Assembly: GCA_029054245.1 (NCBI GenBank)
Contig: JAIDFQ010000061.1
Span: 1-64,000, forward strand
DNA: 64,000 bases
Direction of reading: 5' to 3'
Source: Lachnospiraceae bacterium
GTDB lineage: Bacteria > Bacillota > Clostridia > Lachnospirales > Lachnospiraceae
The notes under the pieces: generated by a model
Told to the model about the DNA's origin: nothing
Seen by the model: only the letters and a program-made list of their open reading frames with translations
The model's database searches: none
Shown: one piece after another, positions 1 through 7,851 of the stretch
How positions within the stretch are numbered: position 1 is the stretch's first letter
Layout: each line of letters begins with the position of its first letter
Position numbers and translations under genes: made by a program

Positions 1-72
1 TTCGTGCAAAATACGAATTCTTTCCTGTTTTGCTTCAAGATTGCGAACGAGCTTAGCGAGTTTCGCAATTAC
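1..72 (-). other. open frame after the PAPS-reductase gene, cut by window edge
   Basis: Directly after the stop of the PAPS-reductase gene, the minus strand stays open in the same frame to the window edge and would encode a charged, coiled-coil-like peptide (KLAKLVRNLEAKQERI). There is no ATG, GTG or well-placed TTG at its start; only an ATT codon follows an AGG-like stretch. An inverted repeat, ATTGCGAA (40-47) with TTCGCAAT (62-69), covers this junction. It may be the start of a fourth operon gene or simply non-coding DNA. The window ends too soon to decide. Confidence 0.25.
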
Positions 73-2373
73 CTAAAATAACCTAATCACATCATTAGCT
101 TTCTTGTCCAATATGGATATTTTATCCAAATCATTCGTAAATGTCGCATTAACAAATTCCGGATATTTTGCAGAAAGTCCCATTAGCGCCGACTTCATAT
201 CTTCATAGTCCAAGCCAAATATCCTAGAAGGGCTTACTCCTTTTCTTTCTATCCCCTCATCCATCAACCACGTCAGAGTAAATTCTTTAATATCCTCGTC
301 TTTTTCTGTAAAAAGAAGCAAACTATATAGAATAACTCTATTGTCTGAAATATTACATTTATTTCTATTCAACGAATCAATTTGTCTTCCCTTTTCGTAA
401 ACAGCTCCCCAGTTCAGCGAAGTCCCCAATGGCAATTCACAAAATCTCTTGAATGCATTTATGATAGATGTAGCATCATTCTTTTTCACTCCATCATTTA
501 TCAACATATCACTTATGGTATTCCTCTGATAAAATGTATCTATATCCATATTGTTGATATACCAGTTAAATTGCGGATTATATGCAAAGTTTGCAGCTAT
601 TAAGCCCCATGATGTATTATTTTCCCACCCCAAATTGGAAATAACATCAAAAAATTCTGTCACTTTTGTGTTTTTGTCAATCAATCCTGTATCTCGCAAA
701 AATCTTTTAAACATAGGTACTTGATTTGGACCCAAACTATTTAGTTCCCAATATGAATTCCCTAAATCAAAAAATTCTCTTACCCACTCGATTTTTGGTG
801 CATGATTTGCAAATGAATTTATACTTGCATTGTTCATTTTCCCATTTCCTCCTAATGATGTTCTTAGTGAATGATACGCCAAACAACCATCATCAATTTC
901 ATGACATTGTCCGCAATGAATACAGTTCCTTATTTCGAGTCCATTCTTAAATGAAATACATCCTGTTCGACAATTTGTTTCGCATACTCTGCACTCCACA
1001 CAATAAGCTGCTTTCTTAAATACTTGTTTAAACTTTTTTGCCTCTTTCGGAAATTTTTTCATAATGTAAACTGGCACTATTATTCGAAATCCACTATTAA
1101 TTTTCTCATATTGATAATCAAACGGCATTTCTCCCAGAGTTTTTATCCATTTTAACCAGTCTGTTTTTGGATTCATAATTGTAAGGATTAATTTGTCTCC
1201 CTTAATAATTTCTTCATAATGCTTTTCATTGATTGTGAGATCTCTTCCATTCTTTCTTGCATTCCATCCTCCATTTGTCAAATATGTGACCTGTGCAACT
1301 TCATCGTCTTTATTTCTTCCATTCATTTCCTTTATCATATCTATGTATGTTTGAATTTCCTTCGGATATGATTTGCGTTGAATATAATCTCCTTTTCCTC
1401 CTCCCATTGGGCAAAACAAGCATCCTGCCCTGGAATTTCCCTTCTTATATGCCTTATTAATTGGAAGATTATACATATACAAATAGAGCCATACTTCTGC
1501 CGAAGTCCAATCTAAAATGGAGTTATGGCTATATTGACCTTTTTGTTTTTTCCCAAAATTCTCGTATTCGTATTCACTCCTAGAAGTACTTTCATGTTTT
1601 CTTACTCCTACAAAATCCAATCCGACATAATCGTTCTTACCAGTTATTTCTCTTAATTTCATTGTTTGCGGTGCACTTTTATGAACGCTACAACACCACC
1701 TTAAAACTCTTGCAGGCGGGCCGAACAAATGCCATGATTCATTTGGTTGAAAATGACTATAAGCTGTATAAAACGGCACATCCTCTTTAGCACACATTTT
1801 CTTTGCTTCCTTAACAATTTCATATGTATCTGGAAATTCCATTCCTGTATCACCAAATACAACAACAAAGCTCTTCTTGGGTAATGTTTTTTTGACTAAA
1901 TCCAATAGGACTTCGCTATCTTTCCCTCCTGAAAAGGCAACATGAAAAATATCTAGCTTATACTTATATTTTTCATATATAGCCAATATCTTTTTTACCG
2001 TAGAACTTTCAATAATTTCCATCAATTCTCTGTTTTTTTCAATCATTAACGGAATATCAACAGAACGCAAATATGCCCCATTTGGTTCCGGCTCAATTAT
2101 CTTACCATCAGTATCTTCAGCAAGTATAATTTCTGGTGCATCATATAAACTGCCGCCTTTAAGTTTTGCAACAACTCGTCCTCTGTAAATATATTGAGAT
2201 GATTCTGCCCACATATATGGCACATCGGATTGTTTCACATAATTCCAATATTTATCAAACCCTAGTAAATCCAGTTCATCTGCGTATACTGGTCTGGGTT
2301 CTTTCGAAAAAACTGTAGGTGTTGTATTAAGAATAATTCCCCCAGTTTCCTCGTCATACGTGTAAGTGTACAT
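73..2373 (-). CDS. PAPS reductase / ferredoxin / DUF4007 fusion protein
   Basis: This 766-residue protein joins three parts. Residues about 140-330 are a PAPS-reductase-like PP-loop ATPase with SGGKDS at 148-153 and four likely Fe-S cysteines (CC at 227-228, CxxC at 318-321), as in DndC-type DNA phosphorothioation enzymes. Residues about 458-497 are a ferredoxin-like cysteine cluster (CxxCxxC, CxxGC, CxxCGxC). The last ~250 residues resemble DUF4007, a domain known beside PAPS-reductase proteins in DNA sulfur-modification loci. The start ATG at 2373 is preferred because GGGAG lies 11 bases upstream; an earlier ATG at 2415 overlaps the upstream gene more. Expected role: ATP-dependent sulfur activation on nucleic acid with electrons from the built-in ferredoxin. 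That role is inferred. It is the third gene of an AT-rich operon. Confidence 0.8.
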   Translation of the reverse strand: MYTYTYDEETGGIILNTTPTVFSKEPRPVYADELDLLGFDKYWNYVKQSDVPYMWAESSQYIYRGRVVAKLKGGSLYDAPEIILAEDTDGKIIEPEPNGAYLRSVDIPLMIEKNRELMEIIESSTVKKILAIYEKYKYKLDIFHVAFSGGKDSEVLLDLVKKTLPKKSFVVVFGDTGMEFPDTYEIVKEAKKMCAKEDVPFYTAYSHFQPNESWHLFGPPARVLRWCCSVHKSAPQTMKLREITGKNDYVGLDFVGVRKHESTSRSEYEYENFGKKQKGQYSHNSILDWTSAEVWLYLYMYNLPINKAYKKGNSRAGCLFCPMGGGKGDYIQRKSYPKEIQTYIDMIKEMNGRNKDDEVAQVTYLTNGGWNARKNGRDLTINEKHYEEIIKGDKLILTIMNPKTDWLKWIKTLGEMPFDYQYEKINSGFRIIVPVYIMKKFPKEAKKFKQVFKKAAYCVECRVCETNCRTGCISFKNGLEIRNCIHCGQCHEIDDGCLAYHSLRTSLGGNGKMNNASINSFANHAPKIEWVREFFDLGNSYWELNSLGPNQVPMFKRFLRDTGLIDKNTKVTEFFDVISNLGWENNTSWGLIAANFAYNPQFNWYINNMDIDTFYQRNTISDMLINDGVKKNDATSIINAFKRFCELPLGTSLNWGAVYEKGRQIDSLNRNKCNISDNRVILYSLLLFTEKDEDIKEFTLTWLMDEGIERKGVSPSRIFGLDYEDMKSALMGLSAKYPEFVNATFTNDLDKISILDKKANDVIRLF

Positions 2374-2380
2374 TTCGTTG

Positions 2381-3772
2381 CTATCTCCCTTCGCGTAACT
2401 TTTTTGACAGTTCAATTAATTCATTTATGTACTTATAGGAGCGACGGGCAACAAATCCATTTTCATATAAATAATTCATAATAACTTTTTCCTCTAATTC
2501 TATTTGTCTTTTTGCTAGCACATTTGCAAGTAATGTATGATAATCGAATTTACAATCTCTACGTACTATTGCACCAGCATTTCTTGAATTTGATGTAATT
2601 GCCATATATTTAAAGATTCTGCTTTTCCTTCGGCAAAAACTCTCAAGCAAAAATAAATTCCAAGGATAGTTGCAGCGAGGAAAGAGTGCAAAAGATACAA
2701 TCTCCTTCATTCCAGCAGCATCATCCGCTACTATCGTCTCAAGTGTCTTATCTACTTCTGACACATTATATTTCACTTTTTCATCTCTAACAAATGTGTT
2801 CATATCCACTCTGGTTAGAACCGAATATGCTATTTCGAGCGGCTCTGCCTGTCTTTGTGTTCCTGTTCTTAATTGCCATTGTTCCAATAATTCATCTAAA
2901 GATATTTCATCTTTAGAAAGGCAATATTCTTGTATCATTTTTGCAGCATCACTCTGTTGTCCTTTTAACATGACAATTCGGTTACATCTTTCATATTTAT
3001 GAGATAATACTATTTCAAAAATCAAAGTCAAAATAGCTGCTTTTGATAATTCAAAGTTCTCTTCATACACAGACTGGGCAGGAATGTCTTCTAATGACAC
3101 ACCATTTATATCCTTGCTTTTTTCGTCTACATATCGTAGTATTGAATCTTTTTCGCTATCTGAAATGACAAATCGCGAATCCAATGTATATGTCTCCGCC
3201 GAATTCCAAACAAAACATACATTATTGGTAAGTGCATATTTGATTTTTTCTATTGGAACATATTCCATTTTTTCTTCTAATGAATAATAATCATGCAAAA
3301 CATCAACTCCCCAGACATCTATAATATTTTCCTTAAGTAAAATATTTTCCGTACTATTTTCCCATGAAAAATAAGTTTTTTTACAAAAAACATCCGATGC
3401 ATATTTTTTAATAAAATTCTTCAACATTGTCTTCGAAAAAATCCGAACTTTATAAAACCATTCTTCATTTTTTTCAAAGAGAGAGCTATAATATACTATC
3501 CTTGCACCATTCATTTTCAGCTCATATATCTCATTCAAAATTGAGTCTACTGTATCTTCTTCCAATATAAATCCCTTTTCCTCATGGATAAAACAATTCT
3601 GTTGTATTTTATCCATAATTTCCTCATCAGTCCAAGAACAATCCATCCCATAATCATCTGAGTAAAATCTCTTAAATCTCATGATCTCTATAGGGGAGTT
3701 TATTCTTATGCCAAATGCAAAATGAGATTTCAAAACTGCTATGAAATTATCATTTGCACCTATACTATCCAT
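2381..3772 (-). CDS. unrecognised 463-residue protein, partner of the PAPS-reductase fusion
   Basis: I do not recognise this protein. It is acidic, without membrane segments or a signal peptide, and has no clear catalytic motif; the C-terminal ~120 residues are basic and helical. The start ATG at 3772 overlaps the stop of the XRE gene by 8 bases and has GGAGG eight bases upstream, so translation is probably coupled; in-frame ATGs further up lie inside the XRE gene. Its stop lies just before the ribosome binding site region of the downstream PAPS-reductase fusion. This tight packing between a small repressor and a DndC-like enzyme suggests a dedicated component of the same system, perhaps a target-recognition or regulatory subunit. 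No function is claimed. Confidence 0.75.
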   Translation of the reverse strand: MDSIGANDNFIAVLKSHFAFGIRINSPIEIMRFKRFYSDDYGMDCSWTDEEIMDKIQQNCFIHEEKGFILEEDTVDSILNEIYELKMNGARIVYYSSLFEKNEEWFYKVRIFSKTMLKNFIKKYASDVFCKKTYFSWENSTENILLKENIIDVWGVDVLHDYYSLEEKMEYVPIEKIKYALTNNVCFVWNSAETYTLDSRFVISDSEKDSILRYVDEKSKDINGVSLEDIPAQSVYEENFELSKAAILTLIFEIVLSHKYERCNRIVMLKGQQSDAAKMIQEYCLSKDEISLDELLEQWQLRTGTQRQAEPLEIAYSVLTRVDMNTFVRDEKVKYNVSEVDKTLETIVADDAAGMKEIVSFALFPRCNYPWNLFLLESFCRRKSRIFKYMAITSNSRNAGAIVRRDCKFDYHTLLANVLAKRQIELEEKVIMNYLYENGFVARRSYKYINELIELSKKLREGR

Positions 3773-4010
3773 TACTTTTGCCTCCATCAAATATATCCGG
3801 CTTATCATTTTTCTCGAAGCTCATAATATCCCCAACATTACAATCTAAGTATTCACACAATCTCATAAGAACATCCGTTGATACCGCTTCTCCTCTGCTC
3901 ATTTTTGCAAAGGTAGAAGAACTTATCTTTAATGCATGTTTCAAGTCTTTTCTTTGCAAATTTTTGTCAATCATAATTTTCCATAGACCGTTATATGAGA
4001 TATTCAACAT
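3765..4010 (-). CDS. XRE-family HTH regulator
   Basis: An 81-residue protein that is almost entirely a Cro/CI-type helix-turn-helix: a short lead, then a segment with QRKDLKHALKISSSTFAKM as the DNA-binding helices, then VLMRLCEYLDCNVGDIMSF, the usual end of the small single-domain XRE family. It is first in a three-gene operon with the unrecognised 463-residue protein and the PAPS-reductase fusion, and probably represses its own operon. Small XRE regulators commonly head defence operons. Confidence 0.85.
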   Translation of the reverse strand: MLNISYNGLWKIMIDKNLQRKDLKHALKISSSTFAKMSRGEAVSTDVLMRLCEYLDCNVGDIMSFEKNDKPDIFDGGKSNG

Positions 4011-4207
4011 AGTGCTTCCTCTCCTTAATCAACTACTTGTTACCAACACCTCATACTTTAACACAAAATTCCAAATTCCGCCACTTAAAGTTTTAAATTT
4101 TAAACTTAACTTGCAATTAATTAAACTTAGAAAACTTTTGAAAAATCTATATTCTACTAAAATATTTTCAAGACTCGTACTCATGAAATTTTTTAATAAC
4201 ATTGGCC

Positions 4208-4258
4208 AGATACGCACTTTGTAATACAAGTGCCTCTGGTTAGGGGACTGCCCCTACA
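4208..4258. promoter_or_regulatory. oriT-like hairpin module, copy 1
   Basis: AGATACGCA leads into a hairpin (GCACTT 4214-4219 with AAGTGC 4228-4233), then after nine bases a second small hairpin, GGGG-ACTG-CCCC (4243-4254), followed by TACAACCC. The same order, spacing and sequence logic recur at 4587-4645. A hairpin followed by a short nick-like stretch is the usual layout of an origin of transfer. No nick site can be assigned by eye. Confidence 0.35.
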
Positions 4259-4306
4259 ACCCACTGATATATGGTGAACCTAAAGTATGATAGAATTTTT
4301 TATTTT

Positions 4307-4331
4307 GATTGCACTTTTTGCAATCATTTTT
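4307..4331 (+). terminator. hairpin with T-run
   Basis: GATTGCA (4307-4313) pairs with TGCAATC (4319-4325) around a CTTTT loop and is followed by ATTTTTAT. It has the shape of a weak intrinsic terminator on the plus strand. A second hairpin, GTTCATTTT with AAAATGAAC (4354-4374), follows. No gene on the plus strand precedes them, so they may belong to the origin-like region instead. Confidence 0.3.
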
Positions 4332-4586
4332 ATGGAATGATTGTGCTTTTTCAGTTCATTTTCCGAAAATGAACTCATTTTGTGCAGAAATGTCAGCTTC
4401 TTATGCATTTTATTTTAGACTATCTTGTATTTTCAGTTCTGGCATTGTCTTCTCAACTATCCGTATCTGGTTCTTCCCATGAAGGATGCTGTTAATCAGA
4501 TTACTTCCGTATCACATTTTTGCCTTTTGGTCTTGCCATCCGAATCTCCTTTCTTTCGGGGAGAGGGCGTTCTATGGAACGCCGCA

Positions 4587-4645
4587 AGATACGCATTTCG
4601 TGGGCACGAAATGCTAAATCTTGTCGGGGAGTACCCCGAACCCCC
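4587..4645. promoter_or_regulatory. oriT-like hairpin module, copy 2
   Basis: AGATACGCA leads into a 10-bp perfect stem, GCATTTCGTG (4593-4602) with CACGAAATGC (4605-4614), then TAAATCTTGT, then CGGGG-AGTA-CCCCG (4625-4638) and AACCCCC. It repeats the design of 4208-4258 in the same orientation, with a stronger first stem. The stretch ATCTTG resembles the region before the nick in some MOBP-type origins of transfer. That comparison is from memory and is tentative. Confidence 0.4.
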
Positions 4646-4712
4646 TTATTTTTGCCATATTTTACTTATTGATATCAGTTCCGGCTCTTTTGATATATAA
4701 AACTGGAAAGAT

Positions 4713-4985
4713 GAAATCAAAACCTTCAAAAATGAAATCGCCTAAAAACAGGCGGATATCAAACCGCCAGTTTTTGAAATCGTCTCAAAATGCCTGGATA
4801 TCAATTCCCTGTTTTTTGAAATCGTCTAAAAATACCCGGATATCAATTTTCCAATTTTTGAAATCGCCTGAAAATGCCTGGATATCAAAATGCCGGCTTT
4901 TGAAATCGTCTCAAAACACCCGGACATCAAAACGCTGGTTTCTGAAATCATCCAAGGGTTTTCAGGTGGCGGTTCCACTTTTTTG
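4713..4985. repeat. 42-bp tandem repeat array, six units
   Basis: GAAATC recurs exactly every 42 bases at 4734, 4776, 4818, 4860, 4902 and 4944, and a related GATATCAA or GACATCAA lies about 22 bases into most units, so each unit looks like a diverged double 21-mer. A GAAATC at 4713, exactly 21 bases before the first full unit, fits that origin. Units differ by substitutions but not by length. Being a multiple of three, the array is open in more than one frame; I regard those frames as artefacts. Iteron-like binding sites beside the plasmid-type operon are plausible. Confidence 0.75.
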
Positions 4986-4994
4986 GCTATCCGT

Positions 4995-5120
4995 CCGCAT
5001 ACTTTGCCGCCTGCATTGTATTGGGGAGAACATCCGCTGTCAAGTATTTTAGTCCTAGCCGAAAATTCTTGACAGCGGCTGCCCTCCCCAATGAGAGGGT
5101 TGACAAGGCAAAGTATACGG
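4995..5120. repeat. nested inverted repeat (possible cruciform)
   Basis: Three pairs of arms are nested around one centre: CCG plus ATACTTTGCC (4995-5008) with GGCAAAGTAT plus CGG (5107-5120); TTGGGGAG (5021-5028) with CTCCCCAA (5084-5091); and CCGCTGTCAAG plus ATTTT (5034-5050) with AAAAT plus CTTGACAGCGG (5062-5078). The innermost loop is 11 bases. Such a structure fits a replication, transfer or terminus element. It lies just past the 3' end of the rep/par operon. Confidence 0.7.
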
Positions 5121-5155
5121 AGGTATCGGCTGTGCCGCACTTCCCCACACATCAG

Positions 5156-6382
5156 CTATCTGTCTCTCCCGGAATGGTAGGCTGCCCTTTCTGCCACTGC
5201 CATATGTTCCTGTGCCCCTACTTTATACAAATACTGGAAACCTTCCCTTTCCATGGCTGACAGGAAAGAAGGTATCTGGATGCTTCCATTGAGAAGGATA
5301 TCCCTGTCCTGTAAAAGATTGGACAATCCTTTTTTATCTACCGCTTCAAGGAAATAAGATATTTTTATTGCAATCCCTGCCAGCTCCGGCTTATCGGCTT
5401 GCTCCGCTTTATCGTATGCATCCCTTGCCGCATCCCTGAAACGGATCAGTGTATTCCGGGAGCATGGGATCTCTTTCTTATTGGCAAGGATATCCAGCAT
5501 CCCAAGCCAGTCTTTCTTCATAAAAACTGGTGCTTTCTTACCTGCTTCGTTAATATCCCTGATATAATCAATGCTCCCTTTTTGGGTCAGGGTAAAAACA
5601 GGGAGATTGAAGAAAGCCGCCTGCGCCGCCATCTGTTCCGTCACCTGCTGGTATCCTGCCTGTTTTATCTCCTGCCGGAAGGAATTAAGCCTTTCGCTGT
5701 CCGGTCTGCCCTTCTGGTAATTATGCTGATCCATCATCCGTAAGAATTGCAGTTCATTCCAATCCCCGCGGAATTGTTCCATGGATGCTGTTTCAAAAGT
5801 TTTCTCCCTCACTGCATGGACTTCCCTTACTGTTGCTGACAGTGAGCGTTCATTCTCTGCCTGGTAGGTGAATGGAAAGAAATCTCCCCTGCCGGAAAAC
5901 ATATCCTGCCGCATCCGCATCAGTGTATCTGCAAGGTAGGAATAGCAGATACAGTTGACCTTCTCCCCAAACGGTCCTCTGATATACTGCTCTGTGGAAA
6001 GGCAGGTGTTCTTGGTTTTCCCACTCCTGTAGCGGATGGTAAGGGATTTCCCCTTGACCTGCTTCTTTGCTATTTCTTTGGATAGCCTGCGGTTATCCAG
6101 AACCGCTATGTCTGCCTTTCCTGTCTTATCTTTTATATGTACAGAAAAGGAACCCCTCATATCTGAAAAGTATGGCAATGACCTTGCCATCAGGTTTTCC
6201 ATGCTGTCCTTCAGATAAATTTCACGCTCGTTTAAGCAGCATGCCTTTTCCCCATCCATATGGATGAGATAGTTTCCGCTCTTTTGTAACAGGTCAAAAT
6301 CTGCCGGGAGCTTTCCGCCATCTTCCATGATAAAATGCAGGAATTTGTGTATATCCACATCTTTGATCCTGTATTCCTTCAA
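5156..6382 (-). CDS. hypothetical protein in plasmid-like rep/par operon
   Basis: A 408-residue soluble protein that I do not recognise. It shows no membrane segment, signal peptide or nucleotide-binding loop; the middle (residues about 200-260) is helical and polar. It is the last gene of an operon with, in order of transcription, a 180-residue hypothetical protein, a rep-type winged-helix protein, ParM and ParR, which points to a plasmid or ICE maintenance or transfer role. Its GC content is clearly higher than that of the defence modules on both sides. The nested inverted repeat and 42-bp array follow right after its stop. Confidence 0.65.
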   Translation of the reverse strand: MKEYRIKDVDIHKFLHFIMEDGGKLPADFDLLQKSGNYLIHMDGEKACCLNEREIYLKDSMENLMARSLPYFSDMRGSFSVHIKDKTGKADIAVLDNRRLSKEIAKKQVKGKSLTIRYRSGKTKNTCLSTEQYIRGPFGEKVNCICYSYLADTLMRMRQDMFSGRGDFFPFTYQAENERSLSATVREVHAVREKTFETASMEQFRGDWNELQFLRMMDQHNYQKGRPDSERLNSFRQEIKQAGYQQVTEQMAAQAAFFNLPVFTLTQKGSIDYIRDINEAGKKAPVFMKKDWLGMLDILANKKEIPCSRNTLIRFRDAARDAYDKAEQADKPELAGIAIKISYFLEAVDKKGLSNLLQDRDILLNGSIQIPSFLSAMEREGFQYLYKVGAQEHMAVAERAAYHSGRDR

Positions 6383-6465
6383 TGATTTCTCCCTTACAAA
6401 TAAACTGCAAATACATTTCTATATTTTTTTACATTGCCAAAAAGCAGGATGCATAATGCACCCTG

Positions 6466-6858
6466 CTACATTCCCATGAAGCCATCCATAAATTCCAGGG
6501 CGGCTTCATTCAGTTCTTCGGTTTTTGGAGTTGCCTGTTCCTGTTGCCCTGTCTGCTGGGGCTGGGCTGCCGGATAGGGGTATGGTATCTGCAAAGGAAC
6601 GCCGGGGATCGCTGCCACTTCCTTATGTATGATTTCTTCCAGCCTTTCCAATAGTTCCTCGTGGCTCATAGTAACTTTATCGTAATACCCCACCACTGCC
6701 TCTGAAATGATGCTGTTATAGCTCCGGTTCTTCCCTTCCCCGTTCCCCTTGCTAAGCTGCTGGATGATCTGCCACGCCCTCCGCTCCGGCTCATCATCCA
6801 TATCAAACCGGCAGAACACCGGCTTGATGTTTTTGATTATCCCTCTCTTATCGCTCAT
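6466..6858 (-). CDS. ParR-like partition adaptor
   Basis: A 130-residue protein right after the ParM-like gene. The N-terminal part (PVFCRFDMDDEPERRAWQI and the following SYNSIISEAV) looks like a ribbon-helix-helix DNA-binding fold, followed by a helical segment, a proline- and glutamine-rich linker (residues ~90-110) and a short acidic tail (EAALEFMDGFMG). That is the pattern of ParR adaptors, which bind the centromere through the N-terminus and ParM filaments through the C-terminal tail. Gene order supports the call more than sequence does. Confidence 0.65.
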   Translation of the reverse strand: MSDKRGIIKNIKPVFCRFDMDDEPERRAWQIIQQLSKGNGEGKNRSYNSIISEAVVGYYDKVTMSHEELLERLEEIIHKEVAAIPGVPLQIPYPYPAAQPQQTGQQEQATPKTEELNEAALEFMDGFMGM

Positions 6859-6873
6859 CTGTTTTCCCCTCCC

Positions 6874-7791
6874 CTACTTCTGCCGGAGCTTCCTGATCCG
6901 GCGTTGGTGGGAGAGGTATTCATAGCCCTTTGCATTAGCGTTGATGTCCTCAATGAAACGCACCCTGTTCTTATCCAGCTTCCCAAAGTGCTTCATCAGC
7001 ATGGCTCCGCCTCCAAGGAAATGGAGCTTCGCCAGTTCTTCATTGTAGCCATACTCCCGTAACTTCCGCATGATCTTTTCGGTATATTCCGTAGCGCATT
7101 CCCCGATTGCTTTCAGGTACTTTTCTCCAATCTCCGCTGTTCCGTCTTTCAGGACTTTTTTCACGATAAGGTCATCCACCACTGAATGCACCTTGTTTGT
7201 CAGTTCGCTCCGCATCTCAATCACACAGCAGTCTACGCCGAAACGCTCCGTATAGTAGCGGGTGGAATCGGGGATGCCGTCCACCACAAAGATAACGTTC
7301 ATGGTCCCGTTCCCGATATCCGCCACGATATTGAATCCCTGATAATCCCTTAAATTCTCTGCAATGGCAGCAAACCCCTGTGCATAGATTTCCACGTCCT
7401 CAATCTTCACATGGTAGCGTGTGCCATTGCATTTAAAAACCACTTCCTTCTTCTGCATCAGGTACTTCCGGAATGCCCCTGCCTGCTCTTCCAGCCACTT
7501 GATGGGGAGCCCTGCCGCAAGGATGACAGACGCATTACAGATTCCCCTGCCCTGCAGTTCCTTCGCCAGTGCCGCAAGGGTAAGCACGTAATAATCTTCA
7601 TCCCATACCTTGTCCATCTGGTACTCCTTATGGGTGGAGCCGATCTCGTAAAATTTTCCTTCAAACTCAACCACCATGCCGGATAATTCTGTGATGCTCC
7701 CCTTCTGGATTACCCCTGACTGGAAAATATGGTGCGCTATCTTAATGTTCCCATACCCATGGTCAATGCCGATCCTGTAAATCTGTTCCAT
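6874..7791 (-). CDS. parM: ParM-like actin-family segregation ATPase
   Basis: A 305-residue actin/Hsp70-superfamily ATPase of the ParM/StbA type. The phosphate-1 motif is at residues 9-17 (IDHGYGNIK), the phosphate-2 motif DIGNGTMNV lies near residue 175, and the adenosine motif LGGGAML near residue 275. These proteins form filaments that push plasmid copies apart, working with a ParR adaptor, encoded 15 bases downstream. The spacer upstream (7792-7851) contains a small inverted repeat (TAGTTT 7811-7816 with AAACTA 7822-7827) and is the natural place for a parC centromere, though no clear repeat set is visible. The symbol is used in the family sense. Confidence 0.8.
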   Translation of the reverse strand: MEQIYRIGIDHGYGNIKIAHHIFQSGVIQKGSITELSGMVVEFEGKFYEIGSTHKEYQMDKVWDEDYYVLTLAALAKELQGRGICNASVILAAGLPIKWLEEQAGAFRKYLMQKKEVVFKCNGTRYHVKIEDVEIYAQGFAAIAENLRDYQGFNIVADIGNGTMNVIFVVDGIPDSTRYYTERFGVDCCVIEMRSELTNKVHSVVDDLIVKKVLKDGTAEIGEKYLKAIGECATEYTEKIMRKLREYGYNEELAKLHFLGGGAMLMKHFGKLDKNRVRFIEDINANAKGYEYLSHQRRIRKLRQK

Positions 7792-7851
7792 ACTCTTTTT
7801 CTCCTTTTTTTAGTTTTATGTAAACTATAAATTCTGTCCTAAACATTTTTC

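Larger units (their letters stand above)
4011..5155. other. gene-free, repeat-rich region beside the plasmid-like operon
   Basis: About 1.1 kb without a convincing gene. It holds two oriT-like hairpin modules, two simple hairpins (4307-4331 and 4354-4374), a six-copy 42-bp tandem repeat and a nested inverted repeat, each listed separately. Open frames of 66-156 codons occur on both strands but look like products of repeat periodicity (42 is a multiple of 3) and carry no recognisable domain. Its density of dyads and direct repeats next to a rep/par operon suggests an origin of transfer or replication. Confidence 0.6.

Noticed and set aside
4029-4229. Small open frames upstream of the XRE gene
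   Set aside because: AT-rich DNA holding the operon promoter; no ribosome site or conserved product.
4713-4985. CRISPR array
   Set aside because: Units follow one another with no unique spacers and no cas genes nearby.
4621-5152. Open frames on both strands across the 42-bp repeats (14-residue repeat proteins)
   Set aside because: Period 42 keeps frames open by arithmetic; no ribosome site, no recognisable domain, and both strands are equally open.
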